Notes under the pieces: generated by a model
The model's input: the letters and a program-made list of their open reading frames with translations, nothing else
What the model was told of the DNA's origin: nothing
Databases searched by the model: none
NCBI GenBank assembly: GCA_021464245.1
Contig: JADCRB010000030.1
Coordinates: 1,577,376-1,641,375 of the forward strand
DNA from: Carallia brachiata
Taxonomy: Eukaryota > Streptophyta > Magnoliopsida > Malpighiales > Rhizophoraceae
Reading direction: 5' to 3'
Length of the DNA: 64,000 bases
In this document: positions 34,076-45,220 of the stretch, one piece after another
How positions within the stretch are numbered: position 1 is the first letter of the stretch
Layout: each line of letters starts with the position of its first letter
Translations under genes and position numbers: made by a program

Positions 34076-35984
34076 ATGATGAAAGCGGTGATGGTAATCA
34101 GCACCCAAGGCAAGCCTCGCCTCTCCAAATTCTACGATTTTTTGGTAACCTTTTCTCCTTCGTTTCTCCTTCTTCTCTTCTTCTTCTTCTTCTTCTTCTT
34201 TTTTGTTAAAAAAAAAAAGAAAAAATTGAGGCATTTTCATCAACTATCTTGTTTTGTGAGCTCAGACCGTAGACAAGCAGCAGGAGCTTATACGCAGCGT
34301 TTTTGGAGGTAATCTCATAGTCACTTTTTCTATTATATATATTCAATTGCCAAATCTGAGTTGACGATTTTGGATTCTAATGCAGTGTTATGTAGTAGGG
34401 CTGAGAATGTTAGCGATTTCATGGCGGCCGATTCGATCTTCGGTCCGGTAGCTTCTTTGATCTGCCTTTCTCTTTGCTCTTATTTTTCTTTTCTGATATT
34501 TTGTATGTTATATGTTAGGTTCTGTTTGGCAGGGCACGCGGCTTGCATACAAACATTACGCGACTCTGTATTTTGTGTTTGTGTTCGATAGTTCTGAGAA
34601 TGAGCTTGCCATGCTTGATCTCATTCAAGGTAATTTATCTTTTTCATATTTTTTAATTAATTTTTCGAACTACAGCCGTGTGTTTTACTTTGTAATCGAA
34701 TGGAATTATTCAGAAGTTGAATATATTACCAAATGAAGAATAACATGGCAGAGCAGTGCTTTTTTGTTGTTTTTAATGGAGTTCTATGGGAGGAGGTTTG
34801 AATCTGAATCAATATCTGATTTAGTTTTTAAGCAGATTTGCAACATCAGGCCTCGAACCGAGTTAGTTGATTGCTTTTTAATTGGTGCTTTCTCGTTAAT
34901 TGAGGCTCAAATCTGGTTAATTAGCGTTTACAATATCTTTAACCCAATTTTAGCTGATTTGACGTTAATTTTGTTCGTATGGTAGACGGCTTACGGTTTT
35001 TGATATTCCTTTTTTTCACCATTTGAAGTGCTACTCTGTGTCTTTTAAAACATGATAAATATGTATAGGAGCTCTGCATGCTATATTATGAGGGTATCGG
35101 ATCAGGTAGATAGGTTATGTGCTTGATTCTTTAGGGCACTGGATACAGCAGTGAATAGTTTGGTCTGTTTTCATAAATGTTGATGCATTACAAATTGATT
35201 TTCTCATTTATTTTTGATTATTTGCTTATCTTGATCCTTATATCTTCAGTTTTTGTGGAAACACTGGACAAATGCTTCCGAAATGTATGCGAGCTTGATA
35301 TAGTGTTCAATTACAACAAGGTATGCATGTTGCCCTATTAGCTTTAAATATGTTTTTGGACCTCAGTTTATTGACATAAAGTCTCCAACTTCTGGATGAG
35401 ATCCTTGAAAATTCATAATGAATTCTGGTTATCACAATTGCACATCCTTCTTTGCGGTGTTCAATTGCACGTCGCTGAACTGTTGGGTGGTTTTCATTTT
35501 CATTATTTTACCTGAAGTTAGCAAGGCATTTGCTTGGGAGTGAGGTATAGGGTTGGACCCTTAGATCTCCCTCATATAGGATAGCCTCCTCCCCATCTAA
35601 GCTGCGCCACCCAAAAGCAAATTTACTGTTCTATACTGCTGTACACGCTTAGTTTACTAAATTCTTGTGTTCGATATGCGACTACTGCATACGATAGTTC
35701 CAGCAAACTAAGCATTTTTTATCCCCTTTCAGCTGCATACCATACTCGATGAGATAATTTTTGGGGGCCAGGTGCTAGAAACAAGTTCCACAGAAGTTAT
35801 GAAGGCAATTGAAGAAATATCAAGGTGCACACTCTCGCTCCCTTTGAAGCGTCTGTGTTTCTTTTTCCGTTTTCTCTGTGATCTACCAGTAATGGACAGT
35901 GTTTATATCTGATTCAGGCTTGAAGCAGCTTCAAATTCTATCACACTGGTGCCCAAAACTGTTTCTGGTTGGCGGAGTCGGTGA
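34076..35984 (+). CDS. AP3S: AP-3 complex subunit sigma
   Basis: Small sigma chain of the heterotetrameric AP-3 adaptor, which sorts cargo from endosome/Golgi membranes towards the vacuole. Seven exons join in frame: 34076-34144, 34266-34308, 34386-34447, 34533-34629, 35250-35320, 35733-35824, 35918-35984, all GT-AG, giving 166 residues, the normal length. The protein is one longin-like adaptin small-chain domain. Diagnostic stretches are KAVMVISTQGKPRLSKFYDF, VDKQQELIRSVFG, LAYKHYATLYFVFVFDSSEN, VFVETLDKCFRNVCELDIVF, LHTILDEIIFGGQVLETSS and the end SITLVPKTVSGWRSR. The VFGG..VLETSS and C-terminal SGWR features separate it from AP-1 and AP-2 sigma. Two ATGs (34076 and 34079) are adjacent; I take the first. 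A CT-rich/TTC microsatellite sits in intron 1. Confidence 0.95.
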
Positions 35985-37018
35985 ATTATACAAGGTATTT
36001 AACATGATCAGCTACAATGCACTAGGGCCCCAGGCTGTCTATCAGAAATGGAGTATTTCTGAGCCGAGGTTTTACATTGAGCAGAGTTTCTTCAATTGGA
36101 AATATTTCAAGTTCAGATAATTGGAAACGACCATACTTACCTGTACTGAGTGGAAACTATCAAGTGACAGATTGCAGGATAAATGTTTTGTCTCACACCT
36201 TGGAAAATTTTATGGTTCATGGTTGATCATTTTAGGGCCTCGTGTTGTGTTAGGTTCTGGACTTTGTGATTTCCTTTTTGGTACGAAATGGTACGTCGTG
36301 TTATTTGACATAAGAAGCTTGAAAGGCTGGGGCCGTTGGTGATTAGGGTAATCAAACTCCAACAGTGATCTGAGCAGCAGACGTTACAAAATAGATGGAA
36401 ATTTGCACTGAAAATTTTATTCGTAGCTGGGGTATCATGTCAGTCCATTAACAACATTTGTTAGTTTAACTCTCAACGAATTACTATTCATGATGCAGAT
36501 TGCAATTTGAGACATTAACCGAGAAAAAAAATAAAGTCTATGTTAAAAAAAAAACCAAAAAAAGTGGCATTTATGCTTTTTTTTTTTATGGTAATTAACC
36601 ATTTTTTGTGGGAAAAAAATTCATGTTGGCCCCTCAGTTTTCTTTATTTAATTGGCCATCACTCAAATTATTTTTTTTTCCCTCGGACATTTGGAAGAGT
36701 CTCCCCAAAACATTTACTCATTCAAAAATAGCCAAAATAAACCTTCTTAAGGTTAAAGCTATTAAATTTTAAAACGGCGTAGAAATGGGAGAGCGACGCG
36801 GTTCTTTAGGGCTAGCGAAGATGACGACGCCGTTTTACACAAGCGGAAGTTTGGTGAATTTGAAGTGGATTTGCCTCTTTTAATTTCTCTCCTTTCCTGG
36901 TTGCTGCCAGGATTTTGTTGCAAGGAAGGAGCCATAAAGCCTGGAATGTAATGCCATAGCCTTAGACCAACCGAAAAAAAAAGCCATTTGGAAGGAGAAA
37001 GAGAAGGAGAAAAGAGAG
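35985..37018. other. AP-3 sigma 3' UTR and intergenic region before the Maf-like gene
   Basis: Probably 3' UTR for the first 300-400 bases. A GC-richer patch at 36770-36850 (GACGCGG, GACGACGCCG) is likely the promoter of the Maf-like gene. No other gene recognised. Confidence 0.5.
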
Positions 37019-39331
37019 ATGGCTGCCTGCAAATCCTCCTTTAAGGTACAATACATATATATGCATATCCATGGACTCCATATCATATCTAGTTGCATGT
37101 TTGCATCTGTTTTCCGCCCTTCAGCTTCTTTCCCCTCGCGGTTCAACTATAAGAGCACTAAAATAAATGTTATTGGAAACTTGGCTGTGATGTTTCAATT
37201 GATCATATGACAGATAATATTGGGTTCATCGTCAGTGGTGCGGCAGCGAATTCTTGCTGAGATGGGCTATGAGTTCTCCATTATGGTACATGACCAAATA
37301 GCTGATATTACTGAGCTTTTTTCTTTCTTTCGTTTGTTTATTTTATGTTTCCCTTTTCTATGTTTTATGAACCCTTTTTAGGATAAAAGGTTAAGCTTTC
37401 AGCATGCTTTTGATTTAGACCGCAGATATAGATGAGAAAAGCATAAGGAAAGACAAGCCTGAGGAATTGGTGATGGCTATAGCTGAGGCAAAGGTTTGAC
37501 TTCTTTAATCCCGGCACTTTTTAATGACAGATTTAACTGTAAATGCTTGTTTTTTTTTTGTTTTTTCCCACTCGGGCAAAATATCAATTTATGTTAAACA
37601 ACATCCAATGGCCAGAGTCTTAGTTCTATATGCCATTGTGTCCCAATGGGTCTGGAGTTCCTGATGGAATTATTTGAGACAGAAGCATTTAGCTCTGTGT
37701 TAGTAGTTACATTGATCATGGCAATTGGCAAACCAAGTCTAAGTTTATTTATGGCTTATACTAGTTTTGCACCTTAATTCTTCTTTTTGTTTTTTTCCCT
37801 AGGCAGATGCCATCATAGCAAGGCTGCAAACTACTCGTAAAGTGGAAGAGGACTCTTGTCCAACATTGCTAATTACTGCAGATACAGTATGCTTTAATTT
37901 CATTTTATTTCAATTCCAGTTTCTTATTACTTTAGCATACTGGAGAACAATCAATGGCACATGATCCTTGTTGTAATGTTGGCGGGGCTGTCCACTAACT
38001 AAAAGATCATTTCTTTTGCTAACCGTTAGTTTTTTAAGATTGAGCTGCCTCAACCGGCTCGCAGATCATGTGCACCTTTTCCTTTATGTTTGTAGGTTTT
38101 CTGCTGTTACCAAAACATTATGCAGCTAGTAGGGACAGGCTTTTGATAACAATATTGCCATTGGGTCCGTTTGTTGACAGTCAAGCTTATCTGAACTTAT
38201 TTCTTACTGATAAATATAATGAATTTTGAGGTGGTGGTGTATGGAGGGATGCTGAGGGAAAAGCCAGTCAGCAAGGAAGAGGCGCGGAAATTCATCAAAG
38301 GTATGCTTAATGGACTTTCTACTTTCCTCCAACTTTCACAATACTCTATCTGGATTTAGTGGCCAAATGCCTGTTGGTTGCAAGACTACTCCGGAAGCCA
38401 TGGAGCAGCAGTAGGGTCTGTGGTTGTAACCAACCTCGCTACGGGAACAAGGAAAGGAGCATGTGAGAGAGCAGAGGTACGACTAGATTGCAGCTGCATT
38501 GGCCTGGATATTATTGGATAGTTCTAATCAAATGGTTTAGTTGATTCAAAATAGATAGTAGTGGCTTCAAGCCCAATATATTGGTATGTTATATGCTGAT
38601 ATTCCTATTGTTATGCTTATTTAGAGCAACCTATATCAAATATGGAACCTCAAGTAAATCAAAATTTGATAACTATCCGATTATATGAGTTGGTGTCATG
38701 AGACAGATTATGCTTCAGGAGATTGATTTTGGTTTCATGAACCAGGTTTATTTTCACCAGATACCAGATACGGTCATTGATAGTCTGGTAAATTTGTATT
38801 TGCGTGCTGTTCAATATCATTTTCTGAATCACGACTCGTAGCAAACAGCACTTAATGGGTTCTTTTGTTGGTAACGATATGTGCTCAGATTGAAGAGGAA
38901 ATTACAATGAATGTTGCTGGAGGTCTCATGCTGGAACATCCACTCGCATCTCCCTTCGTTGAAGCAGTGGTTAGCCCTCTCATTCTCTCCCCACCCCCTA
39001 AGCCATTTTTAATCACAACTATATTTTTCATGCTGTGACTAGTCCCCTGAAGTCGGAGTGCCTCAATGGTTGGCCCTTCCTTTCCGTTTTTCTATGTTTC
39101 CCAGTCCATTTGAAAGGGCTAAAATGATCATTTTTTTCATCTTCCTTGGTTATACGCACAAGAGCTTGATACTTTCCTGCTTTGCATATTTGACGGTTGG
39201 ATTCCTTGTAAATTCCTCTGAATTCTGACAAAAGCAACAACTTCTATGTTGTGCAGGTAGGGGATATTGATATGGCGATGGGACTTTCAAAACATCTGAC
39301 TAAAAAACTGATCATGGCAACCTTGGATTAG
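37019..39331 (+). CDS. Maf-like nucleoside triphosphate pyrophosphatase
   Basis: Maf/HAM1 family house-cleaning enzyme that hydrolyses (d)NTPs, often modified or pyrimidine ones, to monophosphate and pyrophosphate. Nine exons join in frame: 37019-37045, 37214-37285, 37419-37493, 37803-37886, 38231-38300, 38385-38476, 38746-38787, 38889-38969, 39257-39331 (205 residues, typical length). Motifs: ILGSSSVVRQRIL at 11-23 (phosphate-binding S-x-S-x-x-R), ADIDEKSIRKDKPEELV at 35-51, ITADTVVVY with the catalytic Asp at 85, REKPVSKEEARKFIKGYSG at 95, Ser/His-rich GSHGAAVGSVVV, and AGGLMLEHP near the C-terminus with GDIDMAMGLS. No targeting peptide is obvious, so cytosolic location is likely. Substrate range cannot be read from the sequence. 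Identity is firm; splice sites were set by frame. Confidence 0.94.
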
Positions 39332-40560
39332 TACGTGAACTGTAAGATGGATCCACATACATTGGATGTTATGGCACAATTTTGCATTACCATTGAAATA
39401 TACTCAGACACTGATCCACAGATTGCTTAATTGTCACTGAAATTCTCTGCATGTTAGCAGCTGATTCATTTTTGTTTTACAGGCGTAAACATGCTACCAT
39501 TAGTGTAGAATGATAGTTCAAGTTGTCAACAGACGTCAGATGTATCCATTTTCATTGCAATGAGAGGTCAGAGGTGTAATGGATTCATTATAGAGAAGAA
39601 CAATGTGACTTTTTGAACCCGTCTTATTGCTTTTAATTACACAATTGTGATGGGGGGGGGGGGGGTTTCTTTATTTAAATCATATTTTCTAGTTTGCTAA
39701 ATGCTTCGATTGAATGATTTTTCTCATATTATAGCATTTTGTGATCAACAGGCTTTTTAGCATGTCCAGTCAAGATGAAATTAGTAAATGTTTGCTTGCT
39801 TGTGGTCTTTTATTTCGAAATTTGCAATGTAGTCCTCTAATTCTTCTTGATTCTAATGTCTAGAGGTGGAATTCCGGGTGCTAATTTCATTTTATTTCCA
39901 ATAAAAAGACGTATAAAAAGGGCTTTTAAAAGGATCCATGAGTTAAGCAAAAATAAACCTTTATTGATTAATGAAATGGGCACGAAGACGGATTGATCCA
40001 CTCGGTAGAAAAGGTACTGACGTTTAAGATACTTCTAAATAGGGCAACAACTAAAATTGAAATTCAAATTGAGAACTTATCAAATTAAATCTTATTTAGT
40101 TAATTACTTAATCTAATCTTTAATGACAAAAATAAATTTTTGGGTGGAATAATATATCATAAATTGGGTAATTGCAATTCACTATACATTCGTCACATAA
40201 GTGTAATTATAGTAAGTTCAAATTTTTTATATAATATCTTATTTTAAGTACTTCTAGAAAAGAATAAGCTGTCGCTCAAAAAATAAAAACAATAAGGTGA
40301 GGGCCCTTTTTGAAGTGCAAATAGTAAGATTACCCCCCTCAAAGGTCTCCAAAAAAATAAATAAATAAATATTACCCCTCCCAAAAAAACAAAAAGGAAA
40401 AATAATAAAATAGTAAGACTATCCATTTGCCATTTGAAGGGTACCCGGCCCGACCCTGAAGTTGACTCCGAATAATATTACTAAATTACCCCCCAGAAAT
40501 GCGCCTGAATGCTTCCGATAAATAGGGGTATTTTTGTCAATCTATTCTTAAACCAACCCG
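39332..40560. other. Maf 3' UTR and intergenic DNA, with a G14 tract
   Basis: Contains a run of 14 Gs at 39652-39665 and AT-rich sequence. No gene recognised until the mitochondrial uL6 leader. Confidence 0.5.
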
Positions 40561-41514
40561 CGGCTCTTTACCTCGTCTCTGTCGTACGTGTCTTTGTCTC
40601 CATCAAGGCATCAACTCGGACGAAGTAGAAGAGGCCCATATCACTGTTCTTGAGTACTTGACCCGAATATCGATTTAGCATCAGGTGGATCCTTGACCCG
40701 TCTCTCTCTCTCTCTCTCTCTAAATAACTATCTCTTTGTATTTCAGTTTCATATATATATAATGTGATTGTTTGTATTGTTTCATTTCTTGGAAGATGTG
40801 TTGTAGATTTTGCACTGATGTTGTCTGTTTGTAAGTGTGTTTTGTACTACGTTTTAAATTTATGCATAAAGAATGATCAAATCGAACTTCGGTAATTCTG
40901 GGTCTTGTTGGGTTTTCTAAGTAGTGGTTAGTGAAACTGTCTGAATACTTGGGATTCATTCTTTTTTTTTTTTTTTTTTTTTAACTATATTTCAGTTCTT
41001 TCTTTTTTCTGATTTGCATTTCTTAATAATGAAAAACAATTTGAAAAAAACGAATTAATTGGAAGAATTACTGGTCTTGGAGTAAGAAACAAATAGGCTT
41101 ATTCTTCAGTTGAATCAAAACATATGATTGATTAGCTCATAGACCCAGATTTGGAATTGTTATCATTCATGGTTTGTAGTGACCAATGAGAATGAATTTT
41201 GGCCTCTGTACATCTAACCCTTCCCAGACGCCGCAATATGAGTGCCCCACAAGTGGGAGCTTCTGGGACGCCCCTTGTTGCAATTGCTGTTGAATCTGTT
41301 ACTATTAAATTGAAGGAAAAATTCTTTCAACTTCCAAAGTGTTTTTCCGATAGGACATTAAAATGCTGGATGTGTTGAGAACAGTGTTCTTGCAAGACAA
41401 CTTGCCGTTAATTTTCATTTATGGTAGTTCACATCCTTTTGTCATAAACTTTTAGAGTTTAATGTTGCTAATTTTTGGTGGGGGCAGTTCAGGTGATCAA
41501 TTTGCTTAACGATA

Positions 41515-41823
41515 ATGGAAGCCAGTTTTTTTCGCTTTCTCAAGATTGTGGGCGTGGGATACAAAGCCAGGGCTGAAGCAGAAGGTCGTCTCTTATTTCT
41601 TAAGTTGGGATACAGCCATGAGGTTGAACTCACTGTTCCTCCTGCTGTACGTGTTTTTTGCTTCAAGAGCAACATGCTCTGCTGCACCGGAATTGACAAG
41701 CAAAGGGTGCACCAGTTTGCTGCTGCTGTTCGTAGCTGCAAGCCGCCTGAAGTTTACAAGGGCAAAGGTATAATGTACATTGATGAAGTGATCAAGAAGA
41801 AACAAGGGAAAAAGTCAAAATGA
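41515..41823 (+). CDS. RPL6 (mitochondrial): Mitochondrial large-subunit ribosomal protein uL6
   Basis: Short uL6 protein of the mitochondrial large ribosomal subunit, 102 residues in one exon. The protein is MEASFFRFLKIVGVGYKARA, then LGYSHEVELTVPPAVRVFCF, CCTGIDKQRVHQFAA, VRSCKPPEVYKGKGIMYIDE and the basic tail VIKKKQGKKSK. It corresponds to the C-terminal domain of bacterial L6, with the family signature PPEVYKGKGI; plant mitochondrial uL6 is encoded as this truncated nuclear form. There is no cleavable presequence, as in relatives. A 5' UTR intron is likely: first exon near 40560-40684, acceptor GGGGGCAG at 41487. The CT microsatellite at 40702-40721 would lie inside that intron. It faces the ARL2 gene tail-to-tail, about 0.86 kb away. 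Confidence 0.94.
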   Translation: MEASFFRFLKIVGVGYKARAEAEGRLLFLKLGYSHEVELTVPPAVRVFCFKSNMLCCTGIDKQRVHQFAAAVRSCKPPEVYKGKGIMYIDEVIKKKQGKKSK

Positions 41824-42685
41824 TGTGCGATGCCGGTAGCCAGATTTTGTTGCTTGCTTCTTGGTGCGGGGCACAATGTTTTGTTCTATAAACCCATGTT
41901 TGATTTCTGACCTCAAATCAGGGGAATTTTGTAATTTGGGCGGCATAGGAATCTGTTAGGGCTGGGCTGATAACAGCTAGCGGCTTGACACCAAGCAACC
42001 ACATCCGCTTTCTCCCCGGGCATTGTTACGATTAGATGCTGGATAGTGATATGTCTTTGAACCAACGAATTAGAAGCAATATTTTATATAATTATTATCT
42101 TCAATATAACTTTTTAGAGTCGGTGACAGTTGGCAACCAGTCTTCTAAACTAAGCTGTTCAGCATGATCAATTACTAGGGTTCCTATGTCAATCGCCCAT
42201 TGGAATTTCATTGTTCCATGAACTGTCATTCTGGAATACAGAGCAGTCCTGATTAGGATGTTGAGTTGTTCAACTATGAATTCTCTTGCTTGATTTTGTT
42301 TAGTTGGGTGCCATTCAATGGTCGTGTGGATGTCAGTCAACGAGCGTTTTGTTTGCCGGCCAACCAAACTGCCAAATGGATTGTTGTGCTGTGTTTTTAA
42401 ATATGGATCGTATGTATGGTCAAGACCTTGTAAATCACTAATCAGACACTTGCAATGGGCCAGAGGCGTAATTTGCATGATTGTTAGATAATGAAACAGT
42501 TGGATTGTCAGCCAGTAAAATAGCCTACTACTACAGGACCAGCAATACATATTACTCATATGCAATCCAGTGAGATCGTGGTGGAGAGGGAGGAAACCCA
42601 TAACTTCCTTCCAAAGGGTTGTAATGCACTTTAAAAGTTCAAAGTTATATGGTACAATGCAAAATTGACTCAGATGCCAGGTGAG
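41824..42685. other. Convergent 3' flanks of uL6 and ARL2
   Basis: Holds the 3' UTRs of both genes. A 166-codon minus-strand frame (42101-42601) is open here and sits in the ARL2 3' flank. It contains WHPTKQNQAREFIVEQLNIL, which looks protein-like, but I recognise no family and see no splice signals, so I do not call it. Confidence 0.5.
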
Positions 42686-44183
42686 TTAGTCCAGCACATA
42701 TATTCGGGAGGCAATGTCCTGAACCAACCAATCGAATCCCTCGAGCAGCCCTTCACCCGTGTATGCACTACAACCCACAATTTTCCAGTGACGGGTTTTG
42801 TCCATGCTCTCCAAGCTCAGAACCTATGGAAAAGAAACATTGCAGACATTAAAAAGACAGAAGCCTATATAGCAGTCAAGCAAAACCACCACAAGAACGT
42901 TAGGGGACAAGATAACCATTCTGCAACTAAAAGAATTCTTCTAACATGAAAGGCAACCATTAGGTTAGGTTACTGACAGGCAGCAATTAAGTTGATTGAG
43001 CGTCCTCGCCATGATTAAACATAACAAAGATTCTAGCAGTCAGCATTTGAATTTGTTTCTTTCAATGCTTGGACTAATTAATAACAATAGCATTACAGAA
43101 ATGCTGAAGCAAATCTATTACAGGCAATATGGAGTGTGCCAACTTTGATGAGCCCAGCCCACATATCCAATAATATTGCAGCAAGCATGCTAAATGCGTA
43201 ACCAGAGCAAGGTTAAGTTGGAGTAATCTCATGCTCAAATTGTACATTCAAACTCACAATAATGCCTAAAGAAAAACACCATCAAAAAGTTTCACCTTCA
43301 CCAAAAAGGACAAATAAAACTCACAAATTAGAAGCACTTAACAGCTAAATAAGCTTACTTTAGCTATCTCCTCCGGCGAAAGGGCACCCTTTATGTCTTG
43401 CTTATTAGCCAGTACAAGCAAAGATGCGCCAGAAAGCCTCTGTCAGATGAACAAACAAGTTGGGAAACCAATCTAAAGAAGGGTGAACAGTCGGATGAGA
43501 ATCAAACAAAACAAAGAGGAATTAGTACAAACAAACAACAAAAAGAAACAAATGGGGTTCCAAAAAACCTCTTCCTTTAAAAGATTATGAAGCTCCAATC
43601 TGCAATCATCAAGCCTCCTAAGATCGGAACTGTCAACAACCCAAACCAAGCCATCAGTTTGCTCAAAGTAATTCCTCCAGTAGGATCTGATCGTTCTCTG
43701 GCCCCCAACATCCCATATATTCAAAGTATACCTGGGAAGCAGCCAAAAACAAAAACATCAAAAACCCATGTCCGATCGAGCATCAGGAACAAGAATACTG
43801 AAACAATTGCTAATTGTCGGATTCGGATCCATCGTCAAAACAATGAAAGACTAAAAGAGAGGGAAAAAAAGAAAAAAAAAACTGTTCTTTTTCTAAAAAA
43901 AAAAAGTACTTATGATAAGTAATGGTTTTGATGTTGAAACCAAGAGTGGGACTGATAACGCTGGTGTCTTCCCCATTGATCTTCAAAACAATGGTCGTCT
44001 TCCCAGAATTGTCGAGGCCCCTTCACAATCAAAACCATTTTATACAATTTTAAACCAACAAATAAAATAAATAAAAATAAAAACCAAACGGAGAGAGAGA
44101 ATTAAGAGAGCTACATACACCATGAGTATACGCATTTCCTTCTCTTTTCTCTTGATTTTTCGAATGATGCTCAGCAGTCCCAT
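42686..44183 (-). CDS. TTN5: ADP-ribosylation factor-like 2 GTPase (TITAN5/ARL2)
   Basis: Small GTPase of the ARL2 type, linked in eukaryotes to tubulin folding cofactors and microtubules; loss in Arabidopsis (TITAN5) disrupts embryo and endosperm. Five minus-strand exons join in frame: 44119-44183, 43910-44020, 43569-43731, 43359-43439, 42686-42823, giving 185 residues. G motifs: P-loop GLDNSGKT (23-30), switch region SPTLGFN, WDVGGQ with Gln70, NKQD (125-128) and SAYTGEG. The start [19 protein letters not shown] is family-typical and separates ARL2 from ARF1-type proteins. Donor GTATGT in exon 1 is used two bases after a competing GT. The leader before the ATG contains a GAA/AAG repeat (44222-44275). 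Confidence 0.95.
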
Positions 44184-45220
44184 TTCTTTTTTCTTTTTTT
44201 TTTTTCTCTTCAGAAATTAAATATATTCCCCTTCCCTCTCCTCCTCCTCCTTCTTCTTCTTCTTCTTCTTCTTCTGAATTCTGAAACTCTGGCCTGCCTC
44301 AGTGGTATCCAAGTTCAAATGCAATGTCGTTTTAGGTGATGCAATCACGAAAATGCCCCGGGGGATTTTTTGAAATCGCATCTTCCTAGTACTGTTTAAG
44401 AAAAAACAGCATTTTCTTTTTTCAAATATGCATCTCGTAAAAATTACATAATTAATCAAATAATTTATTTTTTAAAATTTAATTATTTTTATTATTTAAT
44501 AATTTATATACTTATATGTTAATTTTAATACAGGCCTAGAAAACTTTTTCTTTTTTTCAAATTAAAATATTCTTTCTTTTTTCAAATAAAAAAACAAAAA
44601 GTAGTGTCGAGCAAAACAAAACCATTTCGTTTTTTTGTTCATGAAGCTACTACTTACAATATGAGATTGTTCAGGCTTATCAATAATTATTATTTTTACA
44701 ATAATTGGATGTCAAACTGTTTTTTTTTAATCAGCGATCTACGAGCACTAACGAGTTATGAGAGGAGCCTGATCTATAGTAGAAACACTGGTCAGCACAA
44801 AAGATTGCACCTAATGCAAACCACAGGCACGAACCAGAACCACGAAGAATAACGAAGTATAACATAGATCGTCTTTGTCAAATTAAAAAAATTCAAATTT
44901 AACAATTTGATAACTTCCAAACGTAACATGAATTTTAAATGCTAAAATTGACATGTCTTCATTCTCTAATCTCTCTTCCATCCCAAAAAAATATATAATA
45001 TAAAATATAAAATATAAAATCTAACCTACGTTGACAGTTACGCAAACGACTACAAACACAACATGCTACCACGAAATCCCTAACATTTCTTCAAAACTGC
45101 GGCACCACTCTGTAGACGAGTGGTCGATAAGATTTTTCTATTGTTGAGAAAAAAAACACATGTTCTTACAACATGGAATTTTTGTGAATCCTGAAACTCT
45201 CGGTCTTCCGAAAATAAGAC
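44184..45220. other. ARL2 5' flank and NOL6 3' flank
   Basis: The 44200-44280 stretch is the ARL2 leader with its (TTC)n microsatellite (plus strand). The rest is AT-rich with no recognised gene; 45000-45220 is probably the NOL6 3' UTR. Confidence 0.5.

Noticed and set aside
42101..42601. 166-codon minus-strand open frame downstream of ARL2
   Set aside because: It contains a protein-like stretch, but no recognised family, no splice or start context, and it lies in the ARL2 3' flank. I could not support a gene call.
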